Below, in pieces: positions 53,575-63,225 of a DNA stretch of 64,000 bases; position 1 is the first letter of the stretch, and the number at the start of each line of letters is the position of its first letter. The translations under genes and the position numbers were made by a program. The notes under the pieces were generated by a model that was given only the letters and a program-made list of their open reading frames with translations, searched no databases and had not been told where the DNA came from. The DNA comes from Bin34 sp963422415. Its GTDB lineage: Bacteria > Chloroflexota > Anaerolineae > Caldilineales > Caldilineaceae. The DNA lies in contig OY729430.1 in NCBI GenBank assembly GCA_963422415.1, positions 1,178,001-1,242,000 on the forward strand, written 5' to 3'.

Positions 53575-53950
53575 TCGTTGGTCCTACAGGATCAGGCCAG
53601 TCGATTCACCGGAAGGAATGCTGCCGTGCCTCAGGCCCTTTTTCATCTTGGGAGCAGAGCGGCAATCGATCCGGCGTTGGCGCGTCTTGCCCGGAGCGGA
53701 CAGCCAATCCTGGTCTGCCGAGGGGTATACGCGAGGCTCAATCCGCTTCGATCCTTGGCCACCTGCCGCGACTACGGCGTTTTCTGCGCTCTCGGGCGGT
53801 TGGTGGCAGTGCCGCGGCAAATGTTCTCGGAATCACCGCACAGGTGCCGGTGCGATCAGGTAACTGGCGGCCATGACGTATCGAATCCCACCATGCATGT
53901 TGCTTAAATTGCTGGGGATTTCACCATGGGACCTGCAGTGGCAATGCCTC
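53575..53950 (+). pseudogene. Decayed DUF6088 / AbiEi-type antitoxin-like gene
   Basis: The relic reads 'AAVPQALFHLGSRAAIDPAL' then 'ARLARSGQPILVCRGVYARL' near 53630-53750, the winged-helix signature of DUF6088 proteins ('DF.dLGSRaAvd.aLsRLvr.G.irrv.rGlYdrp'). After one frameshift the third frame near 53810-53870 gives 'GGSAAANVLGITAQVPVRSG', matching the family's 'GaaAAN.LGLs.QVPar'. Two frames are needed and no start codon with a ribosome site is apparent. The family serves as the antitoxin or transcriptional repressor half of type IV toxin-antitoxin pairs. No nucleotidyltransferase toxin is found beside it, so the pair has been lost. Confidence 0.6.
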
Positions 53951-54146
53951 CATGTACATTGACACCTGTCAAACACCACCATGGCGCGGTGGGATCGCCC
54001 ACTTCGCTGATCGGGCATTGTGGAGAGACAGGGGCCGTGCCTTGGGGTGGATCTTTGCATGTACGGGACCACTTGGTTTCAGCTATGATTCTCTGCTGTC
54101 CCTCTCTGTTCCAGTGTGTCACGTTACGCTGCCCCTTCAGATTTCC

Positions 54147-55472
54147 ATGAACCGTTCAGATGCCAAAAACGCGGAAGAGCAGAAAGAGGGGATCAGGCTG
54201 TCCCTGTTCGATCGTCTCCGCCGTCAAGCGCCGGACCAGCCCCCGGAAGACTCGGCAATCTCTGTGGCGCGTCGGGTAGCCATCCCCTTTCTGTCGCGCC
54301 TGCTGACAGACACTGGCACCCAAATCTGGTTTCCCTTCCTCCCCTTCCTGGCTAGCGGCATGGGCATGACGGCGACTCAGCTGAGCCGCTTGCTGGGTGT
54401 GCGTAATCTATGTGGCAGTCTGGCGCCGGTATGGGGCGCGCTGGCAGATCGGCATGGCTATCTCAAGTTCCTGCGGCTTGAATTGCTGGCCGCGATCATC
54501 GGGTACATGATCCTGACGCTCAGCGCGACTCCCGCCCTGTACAGCCTGGGCGTGATCATCGTCGGGATTGCCACTTTGGCGTTCGTACCCACCATGGTGG
54601 CCTGGGTCAGTACCCGTTTTCCTTACCGGCAGCGCGGGCGCGCGTTGGGCATGCTGGAATACGCGTGGGCGGTTTCCGGCATTGCATGTGTCCCTCTGGC
54701 AGGCATGTTGTTGGAGACGTACAGCTGGAAGACTCCATTCTGGATGCTGGCGGGAGGATTGGCCGTCATGTACCTCCTGTTTCAAGGATTGCCCGGTTCT
54801 CCGGTCCGTGGTATTCCGGCGGCCGCGGGACCGGCCTCTCAGGCTGGGCGGTGGGATGTGTCCGGCCTGTTGCAGTCTCTGTGGACTTGGATTGCATCAA
54901 TCCCGCCTCTGGCCTGGAGCGTGATCGGCTTCGGATTTGTCTTGTCGCTGACCCTGTTCAACCTGCTCTTTGTCTTCGGGGGCTGGCTGACCGAGGAATA
55001 TCGGTTGACTCCGATCCAGCTGGGGGGTGTGGTAATGGGGATGGGGCTCGCGGACCTGGTAGGCAGCGTAACGGCGAGTCTGTTCATGGATCGTCTGGGC
55101 AAGGTGCGCTCGCTGCAGGCAGGTGGCGTCATTGTTGCAGTGGCCTTTGGTCTTCTGTCCGTCACCGACTTTCATTTCATCGCGACCATGGCCAATTTGG
55201 TGTTGCTCCGCTGTGGCCTAGAATTCACCATCGTGTCCCTACTGGCCTATGCCAGCGAGATCATGCCGACCCGCCGCGGCTTCATGATGGCCTTCCTTTC
55301 CTCCGGGATGTTTGCGGGCTCGGGCGTGTCGGGTGTGCTGGGGCCGGCCTTGTATCAGATGGGCGGCATTACCAGCACCGGTCTCTCTTCCATGCTGTTG
55401 ATGGGTCTCTGTATCGCCATCTGTAAACTTTGGTTTTCCGAACTGCACACACACGATGTTCAGGTGGCTTGA
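54147..55472 (+). CDS. MFS transporter
   Basis: The 441-residue protein from the ATG at 54147 has a soluble N-terminal tail of about 40 residues, then twelve expected membrane helices in the Major Facilitator arrangement: 'TDTGTQIWFPFLPFLASGMG', 'LAPVWGALADRHGYLKFLRL' (the loop 2-3 motif 'G.laDR.G'), 'LYSLGVIIVGIATLAFVPTM', 'STRFPYRQRGRALGMLEYAW', and later 'LTPIQLGGVVMGMGLADLVG', 'FMDRLGKVRSLQAG'. Most similar in style to drug or metabolite exporters; the substrate is unknown. The open frame starts earlier (53952) but that part is unlike a membrane protein. It follows the antitoxin relic and is probably transcribed on its own. Confidence 0.88.
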   Translation: MNRSDAKNAEEQKEGIRLSLFDRLRRQAPDQPPEDSAISVARRVAIPFLSRLLTDTGTQIWFPFLPFLASGMGMTATQLSRLLGVRNLCGSLAPVWGALADRHGYLKFLRLELLAAIIGYMILTLSATPALYSLGVIIVGIATLAFVPTMVAWVSTRFPYRQRGRALGMLEYAWAVSGIACVPLAGMLLETYSWKTPFWMLAGGLAVMYLLFQGLPGSPVRGIPAAAGPASQAGRWDVSGLLQSLWTWIASIPPLAWSVIGFGFVLSLTLFNLLFVFGGWLTEEYRLTPIQLGGVVMGMGLADLVGSVTASLFMDRLGKVRSLQAGGVIVAVAFGLLSVTDFHFIATMANLVLLRCGLEFTIVSLLAYASEIMPTRRGFMMAFLSSGMFAGSGVSGVLGPALYQMGGITSTGLSSMLLMGLCIAICKLWFSELHTHDVQVA

Positions 55473-55648
55473 TGGCACCGGAGAGAGTTGGGGGAATTGC
55501 GGAACCCGTCATCCGCGGCACGACCCACCACGATCCTACAGGAGTCGCTGGAGCATCGCCTGCTCTTGGTGCTGGGTCTTGGATGTGGCTTTCTCGCGGC
55601 CCGGCCCGGAAGACACCCCCGATTTTCCGTAACGGATCGCGGTCACCC

Positions 55649-55679
55649 TTGACGAGGGAGTTCTCGCTGAGTATATAAT
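55649..55679 (+). promoter_or_regulatory. Sigma-70-like promoter of the second PhyH gene
   Basis: TTGACG (55649-55654) and TATATAAT (55672-55679) are spaced 17 bases from the nearest -10 register (TATATA). The expected start is only a few bases before the ATG at 55697, so the message has a very short leader or is leaderless. Confidence 0.6.
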
Positions 55680-55696
55680 TGCCTTCGATACGCCGT

Positions 55697-56596
55697 ATGA
55701 CTATGCAGATACGCTTCGGACATCAGGATCTGGCATTTCCCTCCTCGGAATTGGGAGAGCTGCGATCCAGCTACGTGGACGAAAACATGTCCGTCTTGCA
55801 GGCGCGCCTGCAAGCGGATGGATATCTGCTGCTCAGGCGGCTGATAGACCCGGCCAAGATTCTGGCGGGCCGCGAAGCCGTCCTTGCCTACATGGAAGCG
55901 CGAGGCGCCCTTACGCCCGATACGCCCATTCTGGAAGGGGTCATGCCGCGGGATGCCCGGCATGTGCGCCTCATGGGCAATGGGGAGATCACGTACCATC
56001 CGGATGTGCAGCAGGCGCTGGAAAGCGAAGAGCTCTTTGCCTTCTTCCACCAGTACTTCGCCGCGGAGCCTGCAACCTTCGCCTACAAGTGGCTGCGGGC
56101 CGTCGGCAACGAGCAGTACACCGGCGCCCATTATGATTTCGTCTATATGGGCCGCGGCTCGGGGAATCTGCATACCGTCTGGATTCCCTTCGGGGACACC
56201 CCCGTGGAGCACGGCACGCTGTGCCTGTGCGAAGGATCCAACCACCTGCCGGAATTTGCCCGGGTGCGGGACACCTATGGTCGCATGGATGTGGATCGGG
56301 ACGGGGTGGATGGCTGGTTTACCCGGGAACCCATGGACATCGTCTCACAGTTCGGTGGCCGCTGGATGACCACCCACTACAAGATGGGCGATGTCGTTCT
56401 TTTTGGCATGCACACCATGCATGCCTCCACCACCAATCTTACGAAGCGGTATCGTCTCAGCTGCGATGTGCGGTTTCAGCCTGCCCACGATCCAATGGAT
56501 GAACGCTGGGCCCAAGGAGGGCCAGGCCACAAGGTCCTGGGCTCCGGCGCGGTCTTGCGCACCATGGCCGACATGCGCGCGGCGTGGAGAATCTGA
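55697..56596 (+). CDS. Phytanoyl-CoA dioxygenase (PhyH)-family protein, canonical metal site
   Basis: From the ATG at 55697 the protein is 299 residues; a TTG at 55679 in frame lies inside the -10 element and is unlikely. 'LQADGYLLLRRLIDPAKILA' is the typical entrance, 'YTGAHYDFVYMGRGSGNLHT' gives the HxD iron motif (H-Y-D), and 'HTVWIPFGDTPVEHGTLCLC' the following strands. 'GDVVLFGMHTMHASTTNLTK' with 'RYRLSCDVRFQP' supplies the distal His and the 2-oxoglutarate-binding Arg. It is a Fe(II)/2-oxoglutarate oxygenase probably hydroxylating a small organic molecule. It is unlike the 32323-33231 protein at the metal motif and comes from a different branch of the family. Confidence 0.92.
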   Translation: MTMQIRFGHQDLAFPSSELGELRSSYVDENMSVLQARLQADGYLLLRRLIDPAKILAGREAVLAYMEARGALTPDTPILEGVMPRDARHVRLMGNGEITYHPDVQQALESEELFAFFHQYFAAEPATFAYKWLRAVGNEQYTGAHYDFVYMGRGSGNLHTVWIPFGDTPVEHGTLCLCEGSNHLPEFARVRDTYGRMDVDRDGVDGWFTREPMDIVSQFGGRWMTTHYKMGDVVLFGMHTMHASTTNLTKRYRLSCDVRFQPAHDPMDERWAQGGPGHKVLGSGAVLRTMADMRAAWRI

Positions 56597-56727
56597 CAGT
56601 ACACTCCGGGCCGGCAGGCGACACGCCTGCCGCGTCATACAGTGCCCGGATCGGGACGCCCGGCCGGTTTGGGCGCCCGTGCCGCGTGGCGCCGTCCGAT
56701 GTGACAATTCTCGTGGTCTGAAGCCCC

Positions 56728-58425
56728 ATGAGTGACACCCGGCGGGTGCGCTATGTACCCAACGCGCTGCGGAGCGAATTCCAGTTGCGCCAGCGGGAGT
56801 ATCTGCTGCGCCTTAGCCGCGCCATGACCTCGCGTCTCGATCTGGTCAGTCTGGTCGAATTGATCCTGGACAATGCCGTGGAGCTGATGAACTGCTCCGA
56901 GGGCCTCATTGCCATCTGGCCCACTCCCGACAGCTATGTACGCCAGCAAAGGCGTCCCTTGGTCTGTGGATATGGACTGCCTGAATCCTTGGATCTCTTC
57001 GATCCTCTGACCGAAGTGCTGCCAATACATCTGGTGCCCAGGCCGGAGAACCTGTCTGCCCTTGTGGATTCTGAGGATGAGTATGTTGCGGTCATGGCCG
57101 AAGACGAAATGCGCCGGCGCCTCCTGCAGGTGCGAGACCAACTGCAGCGGAAAGGCCTTCGACTCAGTCCGGAAACCTTGTGGGCCCCGCTGCATGTCGG
57201 CAATTCCTTGATCGGAGTCATGTTCCTCTTTCGGCGTCGCAACGCCTTTTCCCCCCTGGATCGCCAAGTCCTGCACGGTTTTGTCAATCAGGCCTCCATT
57301 GCCGTCCGCAACGCCCGCATGTATCGGGAACTGGAGGAACAGCAGCAACGGCTGGAGGCTGTCATTGAGAACAGCACGGTGGGGGTCATGATGCTGGATC
57401 AGGATCGGTACGTGGTAAGCCTCAATCAGACCTTGGCGGATCTGATGGGCCTGGCGCCCGAGAACGCCTTGCACAAACGGTGCAACGAAGTGCTGGACCT
57501 GCACAACGTGAGCGGGTTCGATTTTTGTCAGAGCAGCGAGGCGGTGGATTTGCCCAGCGCGGATTCCATCCAGTGTGAAGGGGAGATCCGGCGGCCCGGG
57601 GCCAAGACTCGCACTGTCACCGTTACCTACACACCCCTGCGAGATTATCAGGACAATTTGCTCAATGTCATTGTCAACGTGACGGACATCACCCGCTTCA
57701 AGGAGGAAGAGGAGCAAAAGACCACGTTTGTCTCGGCCATCAGCCATGACCTCAAGACTCCCGTCACCGTGATCAAGGGGAACGTGGAGCTGCTGCAGCG
57801 GCCGGATGCCACTTGGCGGCCGGAAGAGTCCCAGGAAATGCTGAAGATCATCGCGGACGAGTCAGATCGCCTGGAGGGCATGATCAACGACCTGCTGGAT
57901 GTAAGCAGGGCGGCCGCGGGCGCTCTGCGGCTGGAGAGATTTCCCGTGGAACTTTCCTGTCTGCTGGCCTCTGTGGTCCAAGGCGCGGATTTGCAGACGG
58001 AGCGGCATCGGTTCATTTTGGACTTCCCGCCGGAACCGCTGCCGGTCGTCCAGGTGGATGAAGACAAGCTGCGTCAAGTCTTCGCCAACCTGGTGGGGAA
58101 CGCCATCAAGTACGCTCCGGCAGGTGGCGACATTCGCGTGGGGGCATGGCTGGAAGAACCCGCGGATCCGGGGGATTTGGCCCGCGTGGTGGTCTATGTG
58201 GCGGATCAGGGCATAGGCATACCCGAAAGCGAGCTGGACAAGATTTACCAGAGCTTCTATCGTGTGGACCGCGGTTCCAACCGCAGCACTTCGGGCACGG
58301 GGTTGGGACTCTTTCTGGCCAAGTCCATCGTGGATGCCCATGATGGAGAATTGTGGGCGCGCAGCGCCTTGGGAGAAGGCACGACCTTCTTTGTGGCCCT
58401 GCCAGTCAGTCCGGATGCCTTTTGA
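56728..58425 (+). CDS. Soluble sensor histidine kinase (GAF-PAS-HisKA-HATPase)
   Basis: This 565-residue kinase has no membrane segment. A GAF domain occupies about residues 25-205 ('LRLSRAMTSRLDLVSLVELI', 'LWAPLHVGNSLIGVMFLFRR', 'FVNQASIAVRNARMYRELEE'). A PAS domain follows ('EAVIENSTVGVMMLDQDRYV'), then the dimerisation helix with 'VSAISHDLKTPVTVIKGNVE', phospho-acceptor His340. The ATPase domain has the N box in 'LRQVFANLVGNAIKYAP', the G1 box in 'VYVADQGIGIPESELDKIY' and the G2 box in 'SGTGLGLFLAKSIVDAHDGE'. It senses a cytoplasmic signal. No response regulator gene is adjacent, so its partner is elsewhere. Confidence 0.95.
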   Translation: MSDTRRVRYVPNALRSEFQLRQREYLLRLSRAMTSRLDLVSLVELILDNAVELMNCSEGLIAIWPTPDSYVRQQRRPLVCGYGLPESLDLFDPLTEVLPIHLVPRPENLSALVDSEDEYVAVMAEDEMRRRLLQVRDQLQRKGLRLSPETLWAPLHVGNSLIGVMFLFRRRNAFSPLDRQVLHGFVNQASIAVRNARMYRELEEQQQRLEAVIENSTVGVMMLDQDRYVVSLNQTLADLMGLAPENALHKRCNEVLDLHNVSGFDFCQSSEAVDLPSADSIQCEGEIRRPGAKTRTVTVTYTPLRDYQDNLLNVIVNVTDITRFKEEEEQKTTFVSAISHDLKTPVTVIKGNVELLQRPDATWRPEESQEMLKIIADESDRLEGMINDLLDVSRAAAGALRLERFPVELSCLLASVVQGADLQTERHRFILDFPPEPLPVVQVDEDKLRQVFANLVGNAIKYAPAGGDIRVGAWLEEPADPGDLARVVVYVADQGIGIPESELDKIYQSFYRVDRGSNRSTSGTGLGLFLAKSIVDAHDGELWARSALGEGTTFFVALPVSPDAF

Positions 58426-58665
58426 AAGGTGTGCAAGCACGGTTACGTCTTCTTCCTTGGCCGCTATGTTCGGAGTTGAGCCGCAGGAGGGCACCAGTGG
58501 GCCTTCGATGGGAAGAGGGTCATCGACCATGCAGTGACGAGAGCAATAGGCTAAGGGCGCTAGGCTGGACGCGGCAATCGAGACGAATTTCGCACTCTCC
58601 ACAGCTATGCCGGACACTTTGTTGTCGAGGCAGGTGTCAACGGGGAGATATGTTTGGGGGTGGCG

Positions 58666-59243
58666 ATGATGCCAATACGAACTCACAATTATGAGGTGTA
58701 TGCCATTCTCTGGATTACTGAAGCCTGTGAATCTCGTATATCAACATTTCTGTTTCGCAAGTGTGGTCTCAGGTGCAGCGTGATCCGACGGCACCTCCAC
58801 TTGACCGTATACTATGCACGAGGATCCCTCCGGGGCTGGTTGAGGGGAGTTGGCCTGTTTGCATCAACGCCAATGCGGATGAAACACGCTTTATGGTATT
58901 GGCCCCTGGCGGGGAGAGGCCCCGTCCAGAGCTTGAACCAGGTCAACGTTCAATAGGTCTTCGTCTCACAAGGCGTAATCGGGCGATTGCCGAGATCCAA
59001 CAATTGCGAAAAAGCGTCTATCAGCTAGAACCCGATAAGATAGTTGGAAGTCGCAAGCCTACTACGGCGTGGACAAATTGTTTTGGCGCTCGCCATTACC
59101 AGCCACACATTGGTTTGCTCCGACCCGGTAGTCGGATTGGATCTGATTCGACGGAAATCGGCAAGAAATTTCGTTCAGAGATTGATCAGATTGAATTCGA
59201 CAGATTTCAGATCCGAACCAAGCACAAAGGGGAGAAAAAGTAG
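58666..59243 (+). pseudogene. 2H-phosphoesterase-like gene (LigT fold) broken by a frameshift
   Basis: Frame one from 58666 reads 'MMPIRTHNYEVYAILWITEA' then 'VIRRHLHLTVYYARGSLRG' (HxT motif 1) to about 58830. Frame two takes over with 'NADETRFMVLAPGGERPRPE', 'RSIGLRLTRRNRAIAEIQQL' and near the end 'FGARHYQPHIGLLRPGS' (HxG at the position of HxT motif 2). The two HxT/HxG motifs with about 130 residues between them fit the 2H-phosphoesterase fold of RNA ligase/2',3'-cyclic phosphodiesterase-like proteins. A single frameshift near 58830-58860 separates them. It is either a recently dead gene or a sequencing error. Family assignment is by motif only. Confidence 0.5.
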
Positions 59244-59744
59244 TGTTGGTGCAAGGAGGACTCTCTTCACCAGCGCTACCAGCGTTACGGAATACAGGAG
59301 CACCGCCTAGGCTGCTGGACGCCTTGTACATCAGGGCTGCATGACTGGAGAAACTTGTCTAGAGCGAGATCAAGAAGGTCATCTGTGATTCCGGCGTTAT
59401 CGTGGACCGACAACTTCCCGTGGCGCGCTTTCCATTGGCCCGCTTCCATGAATTCCGTGCGCGTGCCGGTTGCGCACGATGGCATAAAAGGGGAAGAGGA
59501 CCAAGGGGGCGGGTGCAACTTGTCGATTCCAGGCCACGTGGTCTTGCCCCGCGAGGGGTGACAAGCGAAGTCTGTACGCGGCTTGTCTAGGATGAAGCGC
59601 GACCGAATAGTATACTGAAGGTGCCCCGCGCCTTCGGTCGTGATCTTCGTGGAGGCCTTGGCCTCCGTTCCAACCTGCTTCGCGCCGATCGAGGATCCGC
59701 TGGATTCGCATTTCCTGACACGGCCCCAACGTCCATTTCCGGTC
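59244..59744. other. Upstream region of the Lpl-type ABC operon, no gene recognised
   Basis: Short frames on both strands match nothing. Near the right end 'tagtatactgaag' (59608-59620) contains a -10-like TATACT without a clear -35 at normal spacing. The promoter of the ABC operon is expected here. Confidence 0.35.
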
Positions 59745-60680
59745 ATGCCGCGTTTCATCGCCCGTTTCTTTGGTTCCTCCCGAGAGGCACAGAGCAATCT
59801 CTCGCTTTCCTTGATGGCGTCGCCTGGTGTCCTGTTGCTGTTCGTGTTCGCCTATTTGCCCATGGTGGGGATTGTCATTGCCTTCAAGGACTATCGATTC
59901 GACGCCGGCATTCTGGACAGCGCCTGGGTAGGATTGGAGAATTTCAAGTTCCTCTTCGGCACAGATGCCGCTTGGCGTATCACGCGCAACACGCTGCTCA
60001 TGAACACGTTGTTTATCATCGTCTCGACGGCGGGATCCCTGTTGGTGGCCCTGCTCATGAACGAGGTGTATACCAGCCGGATGAGCAAGTATTATCAGAC
60101 CGCCCTGTTCTTTCCCTACTTCATTTCCTGGGTCATCGTCAGCTATTTTCTCTTTGCGCTGCTCAATGGCAATACCGGCTTGATGAAAAAGGTGGTGGAG
60201 ACACTGGGGTTCGAGACGATCCGCTGGTATCGTGCTCCCGGTTACTGGCCTGTCATACTGACTTTGGCGCACCTCTGGAACGGTCTGGGATTTGGCAGCC
60301 TCATCTATCTGGCAGGCATTCTGGGCATTTCGCCCGAACTGTTCGAGGCGGCTCGCATAGATGGCGCCGGCAAGCTGGCCCAAATCCGGTTTGTCACCCT
60401 GCCCCTGCTCTATCCCCTGATTATCATTCTGGTGCTGTTGGCTATTGGACGCATTTTCCATGCCGACTTCGGTCTCTTCTTTTTCCTCCCGCGTGATACG
60501 CCCGTGCTGTATCGCACCACAGACGTCATCGACACTTTCGTCTACCGCTCCTTGGTCGAGTTGGGAGACATCGGCATGGCGGCCGCGGCCGGTTTCTACC
60601 AATCGACCGTGGGGTTCGGCATGGTGGTGCTGGCCAACTGGATCGTGCGTCGCATCAACGTGGATTACTCCCTGTTCTAA
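59745..60680 (+). CDS. ABC transporter permease (LplB type, poly- or oligosaccharide)
   Basis: The ATG at 59745 gives a 311-residue permease, six helices beginning 'LSLMASPGVLLLFVFAYLPM' and 'VGIVIAFKDYRF'. Lpl-type characters are 'WVGLENFKFLFGTDAAWRIT' and 'PYFISWVIVSYFLFALLNGN'. The EAA loop is 'SPELFEAARIDGAGKLAQIR'. The C-terminus 'VGFGMVVLANWIVRRINVDY' with 'SLF' is diagnostic of the LplB branch. Together with the next two genes it forms a complete importer except for the ATPase, which must be shared from elsewhere. Confidence 0.93.
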   Translation: MPRFIARFFGSSREAQSNLSLSLMASPGVLLLFVFAYLPMVGIVIAFKDYRFDAGILDSAWVGLENFKFLFGTDAAWRITRNTLLMNTLFIIVSTAGSLLVALLMNEVYTSRMSKYYQTALFFPYFISWVIVSYFLFALLNGNTGLMKKVVETLGFETIRWYRAPGYWPVILTLAHLWNGLGFGSLIYLAGILGISPELFEAARIDGAGKLAQIRFVTLPLLYPLIIILVLLAIGRIFHADFGLFFFLPRDTPVLYRTTDVIDTFVYRSLVELGDIGMAAAAGFYQSTVGFGMVVLANWIVRRINVDYSLF

Positions 60681-60691
60681 CGAGCCGCAAC

Positions 60692-61612
60692 ATGGGCGTG
60701 GAGCTGCTGCAAAAAACGGCGCAAGCGGTCCCGGATCGGGACCGAACGAGAACCCGGTGGGAGGGTAGCCAGGTGATGGCGCACGCGATTCTGCTCCTGA
60801 TCACGCTGGTGTGCCTGATTCCCATGGTCTTGGTGATTTCCGTCTCGTTCTCCGACGAGGTGCGTATCGCCAAGGAGGGGTACAAGCTGTTCCCGGTCGG
60901 GTTTTCCACGTTCGCATACACCTACATCCTGAAGCAACCCCAGCAGATCCTGCAATCCTATGGGATCACCTTTCTCGTCACCCTGTTGGGCACGGGGGTG
61001 GGGCTCACCATTTCCTCGCTGTTGGCTTGGCCGCTGGCGCGCCGGGATTTCAAGCTACGAGGCATCCTCTCTTTCTATGTCTTCTTCACCTTGCTGTTCA
61101 ACGGCGGCATGGTGCCCTTCTATATCCTCGTCACCCGCTATCTGGGCCTGAAAGACAACATCCTGGTGCTCGTGCTGCCCTATCTGGTCACCGCGTGGTT
61201 TGTCCTCATCCTGCGCACTTCCTTCGCACAGTTGCCGGGGGAAATCCTGGACGCCGCCCGCATTGACGGATCGGGAGAGTGGCGTATGTTTTTCCAGATC
61301 GTCGCGCCCCTGTCAAAACCGGCGCTGGCCACGATCTCCCTGTTCTACGTGCTGCGCTATTGGAACGACTGGTTCTTGGCTCTGCTGTTCATTGACGACA
61401 GTGGGCTGTATCCCTTGCAATATCTGCTGTACGTGCTCATGCGCAACATCCAGTTTATGGCGTCCAATCCGCAAACCACCGGCATGCCCATCCCAACGCA
61501 ATCCGCGCGGATGGCGATGGCCGTACTGGCCTTTGGACCGGCGCTGTTCACCTTTCTGCTGCTGCAGAAGTATTTCGTGCGCGGCATCGCCGTTGGTGGC
61601 TTGAAAGGCTGA
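60692..61612 (+). CDS. ABC transporter permease (LplC/YtcP type)
   Basis: This 306-residue permease is 11 bases after the first. It has six helices: 'ILLLITLVCLIPMVLVISVS', then 'IAKEGYKLFPVGFSTFAYTY', 'GITFLVTLLGTGVGLTISSL' and 'YVFFTLLFNGGMVPFYILVT' (the F-N-G-G-M segment marks this branch). The EAA loop is 'LPGEILDAARIDGSGEWRMF', and the end 'LQKYFVRGIAVGGLKG' is standard. It forms the transporter channel with the LplB-type protein. Confidence 0.95.
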   Translation: MGVELLQKTAQAVPDRDRTRTRWEGSQVMAHAILLLITLVCLIPMVLVISVSFSDEVRIAKEGYKLFPVGFSTFAYTYILKQPQQILQSYGITFLVTLLGTGVGLTISSLLAWPLARRDFKLRGILSFYVFFTLLFNGGMVPFYILVTRYLGLKDNILVLVLPYLVTAWFVLILRTSFAQLPGEILDAARIDGSGEWRMFFQIVAPLSKPALATISLFYVLRYWNDWFLALLFIDDSGLYPLQYLLYVLMRNIQFMASNPQTTGMPIPTQSARMAMAVLAFGPALFTFLLLQKYFVRGIAVGGLKG

Positions 61613-61658
61613 AGGGCCCTTGTGTTTCGAGTTCGCTTTTGTCAAAGGAGAAAGAGAA

Positions 61659-63188
61659 ATGAAGCGAATAGCGTCCTTGTTGTTGATTCTGATGGTCGCG
61701 GTCTTGCTTTTGATCGCGTGTCTTGCCCCGTCCGCGGACACGGGTATGGCGGAAGAGAGTGACGCGGCGGCATCTTCGGTCGCGGATCTGACGCCAATCA
61801 CCTACACATATGGCAGCCGGGGCGTTCCCGTCGACCTGCAGAAGGTCAATGACGCCATGAACGTGATTCTCAACGAGAAGATCGGTGTCCAGCTCACGTT
61901 GGAACCCATTGATTTCGGGGCCTACAACGAAAAGATGCAGCTGCGGCTGGCCGCGGGCGAGGAGTGCGACGTCATCTTCACGGCCCCTTGGATCAACAGC
62001 TATTCCAACAATATCGCCAACGGGGTGCTTCATCCCCTAGACGATCTGTTGCTGGAACATGCCCCTGGGCTGTGGGCCAGCATGCCGCCCACCACGTGGG
62101 AAGCCGCTCGCGTCAAGGGAAACATTTATGGAGTCATCAACCAGCAGATATTTCCCAAGCCTTGGGGTGTCCATCCGCGCAAGGATCTCATGGACAAGTA
62201 CGGATTCAGCTTGGACAGCGTGGAAAAATTCGAGGACATGGAGCCTTGGCTGGCGGATGTGCGTGATGGCGAGGGCATCACGCCGGTGTTCGCCAATGAC
62301 GACTCGGGCACTTCCCTGTGGCGGTCCCAGTATTGGGGCTATGATCCCATTGACGACGGGATCCGCGTGATCGCGGTGCAGGCCGATGACGAGTCCATGA
62401 CGGTAGTCAACTCCTTTGGCACCGCCGAATTCCAGGCGGCCTCGAATCTGGCCCGCCGCTGGATCGCCGAGGGATTCTTCCCTGCGGAACCGGCTCCACA
62501 GAGCGACGCCCGGGCCGCGTTCCGGGCTGGCCTGTTTGCCATGGGCTATCACGTGGAAAAGCCAGGCAACGATGTAGAGGCCCAAGTGGCGTATGGCTAC
62601 GAGTTCCTGTCCAAGAACCTGACCAATCCCCTGATATTGGATACGGCTGGAGCCACCGCCACGCTCAACGCCATCTGCGCCACATCACGGAATCCGGCCA
62701 AGGCCATGCAGGTCTTGGAGGAGTTCAACACCAATGTCGAGTTGTACAACCTGTTTGCGCGCGGCATCCAAGGGGAGCATTGGGTCTGGGCTGACGAGGC
62801 CAATCAGGTCATCGCCTATCCCGAAGGCGTCACGGCGGAGACCAGCTCCTACAATCCCAATACGGATTGGATGTTCGGCAATCAGTTCAACGCCTACTAC
62901 CGCGACCACAAGCAGGTGGGGGCATGGGAAGCCACGAAGATCATGAACGACACGGCCATGCCCTCTGTCGCGCTCGGCTTTGTGGTGGACCGCGAACCCA
63001 TCACCACGGAGATTGCCCAGGTGGTGGCCGTCTGGGAGGAACATGTACAACCCGTGGAATGGGGCTGGAACGAATACGCCGAAAAGGCGCCGGAAGTCCT
63101 GGAGATGCTGGACGAAGCCGGGGCACAGGTCATCATTGACGAAGTACAGCGGCAGCTCAACGAGTGGGCCTTGGAAAACAAGCGCTAG
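61659..63188 (+). CDS. ABC transporter substrate-binding lipoprotein (LplA type)
   Basis: AAAGGAG at the right distance fixes the ATG at 61659. The 509-residue protein starts 'MKRIASLLLILMVAVLLLIA' with the lipobox Cys just after, so it is anchored outside the membrane. The mature protein shows the family pattern 'NVILNEKIGVQLTLEPIDFG', 'AYNEKMQLRLAAGEECDVIF', 'YGVINQQIFPKPWGVHPRKD', 'ARRWIAEGFFPAEPAPQSDA' and 'WMFGNQFNAYYRD'. It binds a carbohydrate, probably a di- or oligosaccharide or a pectin-type sugar, for the two permeases upstream. A hairpin terminator follows 37 bases after the stop. Confidence 0.93.
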   Translation: MKRIASLLLILMVAVLLLIACLAPSADTGMAEESDAAASSVADLTPITYTYGSRGVPVDLQKVNDAMNVILNEKIGVQLTLEPIDFGAYNEKMQLRLAAGEECDVIFTAPWINSYSNNIANGVLHPLDDLLLEHAPGLWASMPPTTWEAARVKGNIYGVINQQIFPKPWGVHPRKDLMDKYGFSLDSVEKFEDMEPWLADVRDGEGITPVFANDDSGTSLWRSQYWGYDPIDDGIRVIAVQADDESMTVVNSFGTAEFQAASNLARRWIAEGFFPAEPAPQSDARAAFRAGLFAMGYHVEKPGNDVEAQVAYGYEFLSKNLTNPLILDTAGATATLNAICATSRNPAKAMQVLEEFNTNVELYNLFARGIQGEHWVWADEANQVIAYPEGVTAETSSYNPNTDWMFGNQFNAYYRDHKQVGAWEATKIMNDTAMPSVALGFVVDREPITTEIAQVVAVWEEHVQPVEWGWNEYAEKAPEVLEMLDEAGAQVIIDEVQRQLNEWALENKR

Positions 63189-63225
63189 CGGCCAAGTCCC
63201 AGCCATCCCGCCCCAATGTCATGGG

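Noticed and set aside
59397..60602. A 401-residue minus-strand frame opposite the LplB-type permease
   Set aside because: Shadow of the permease gene; low-complexity and without motifs.
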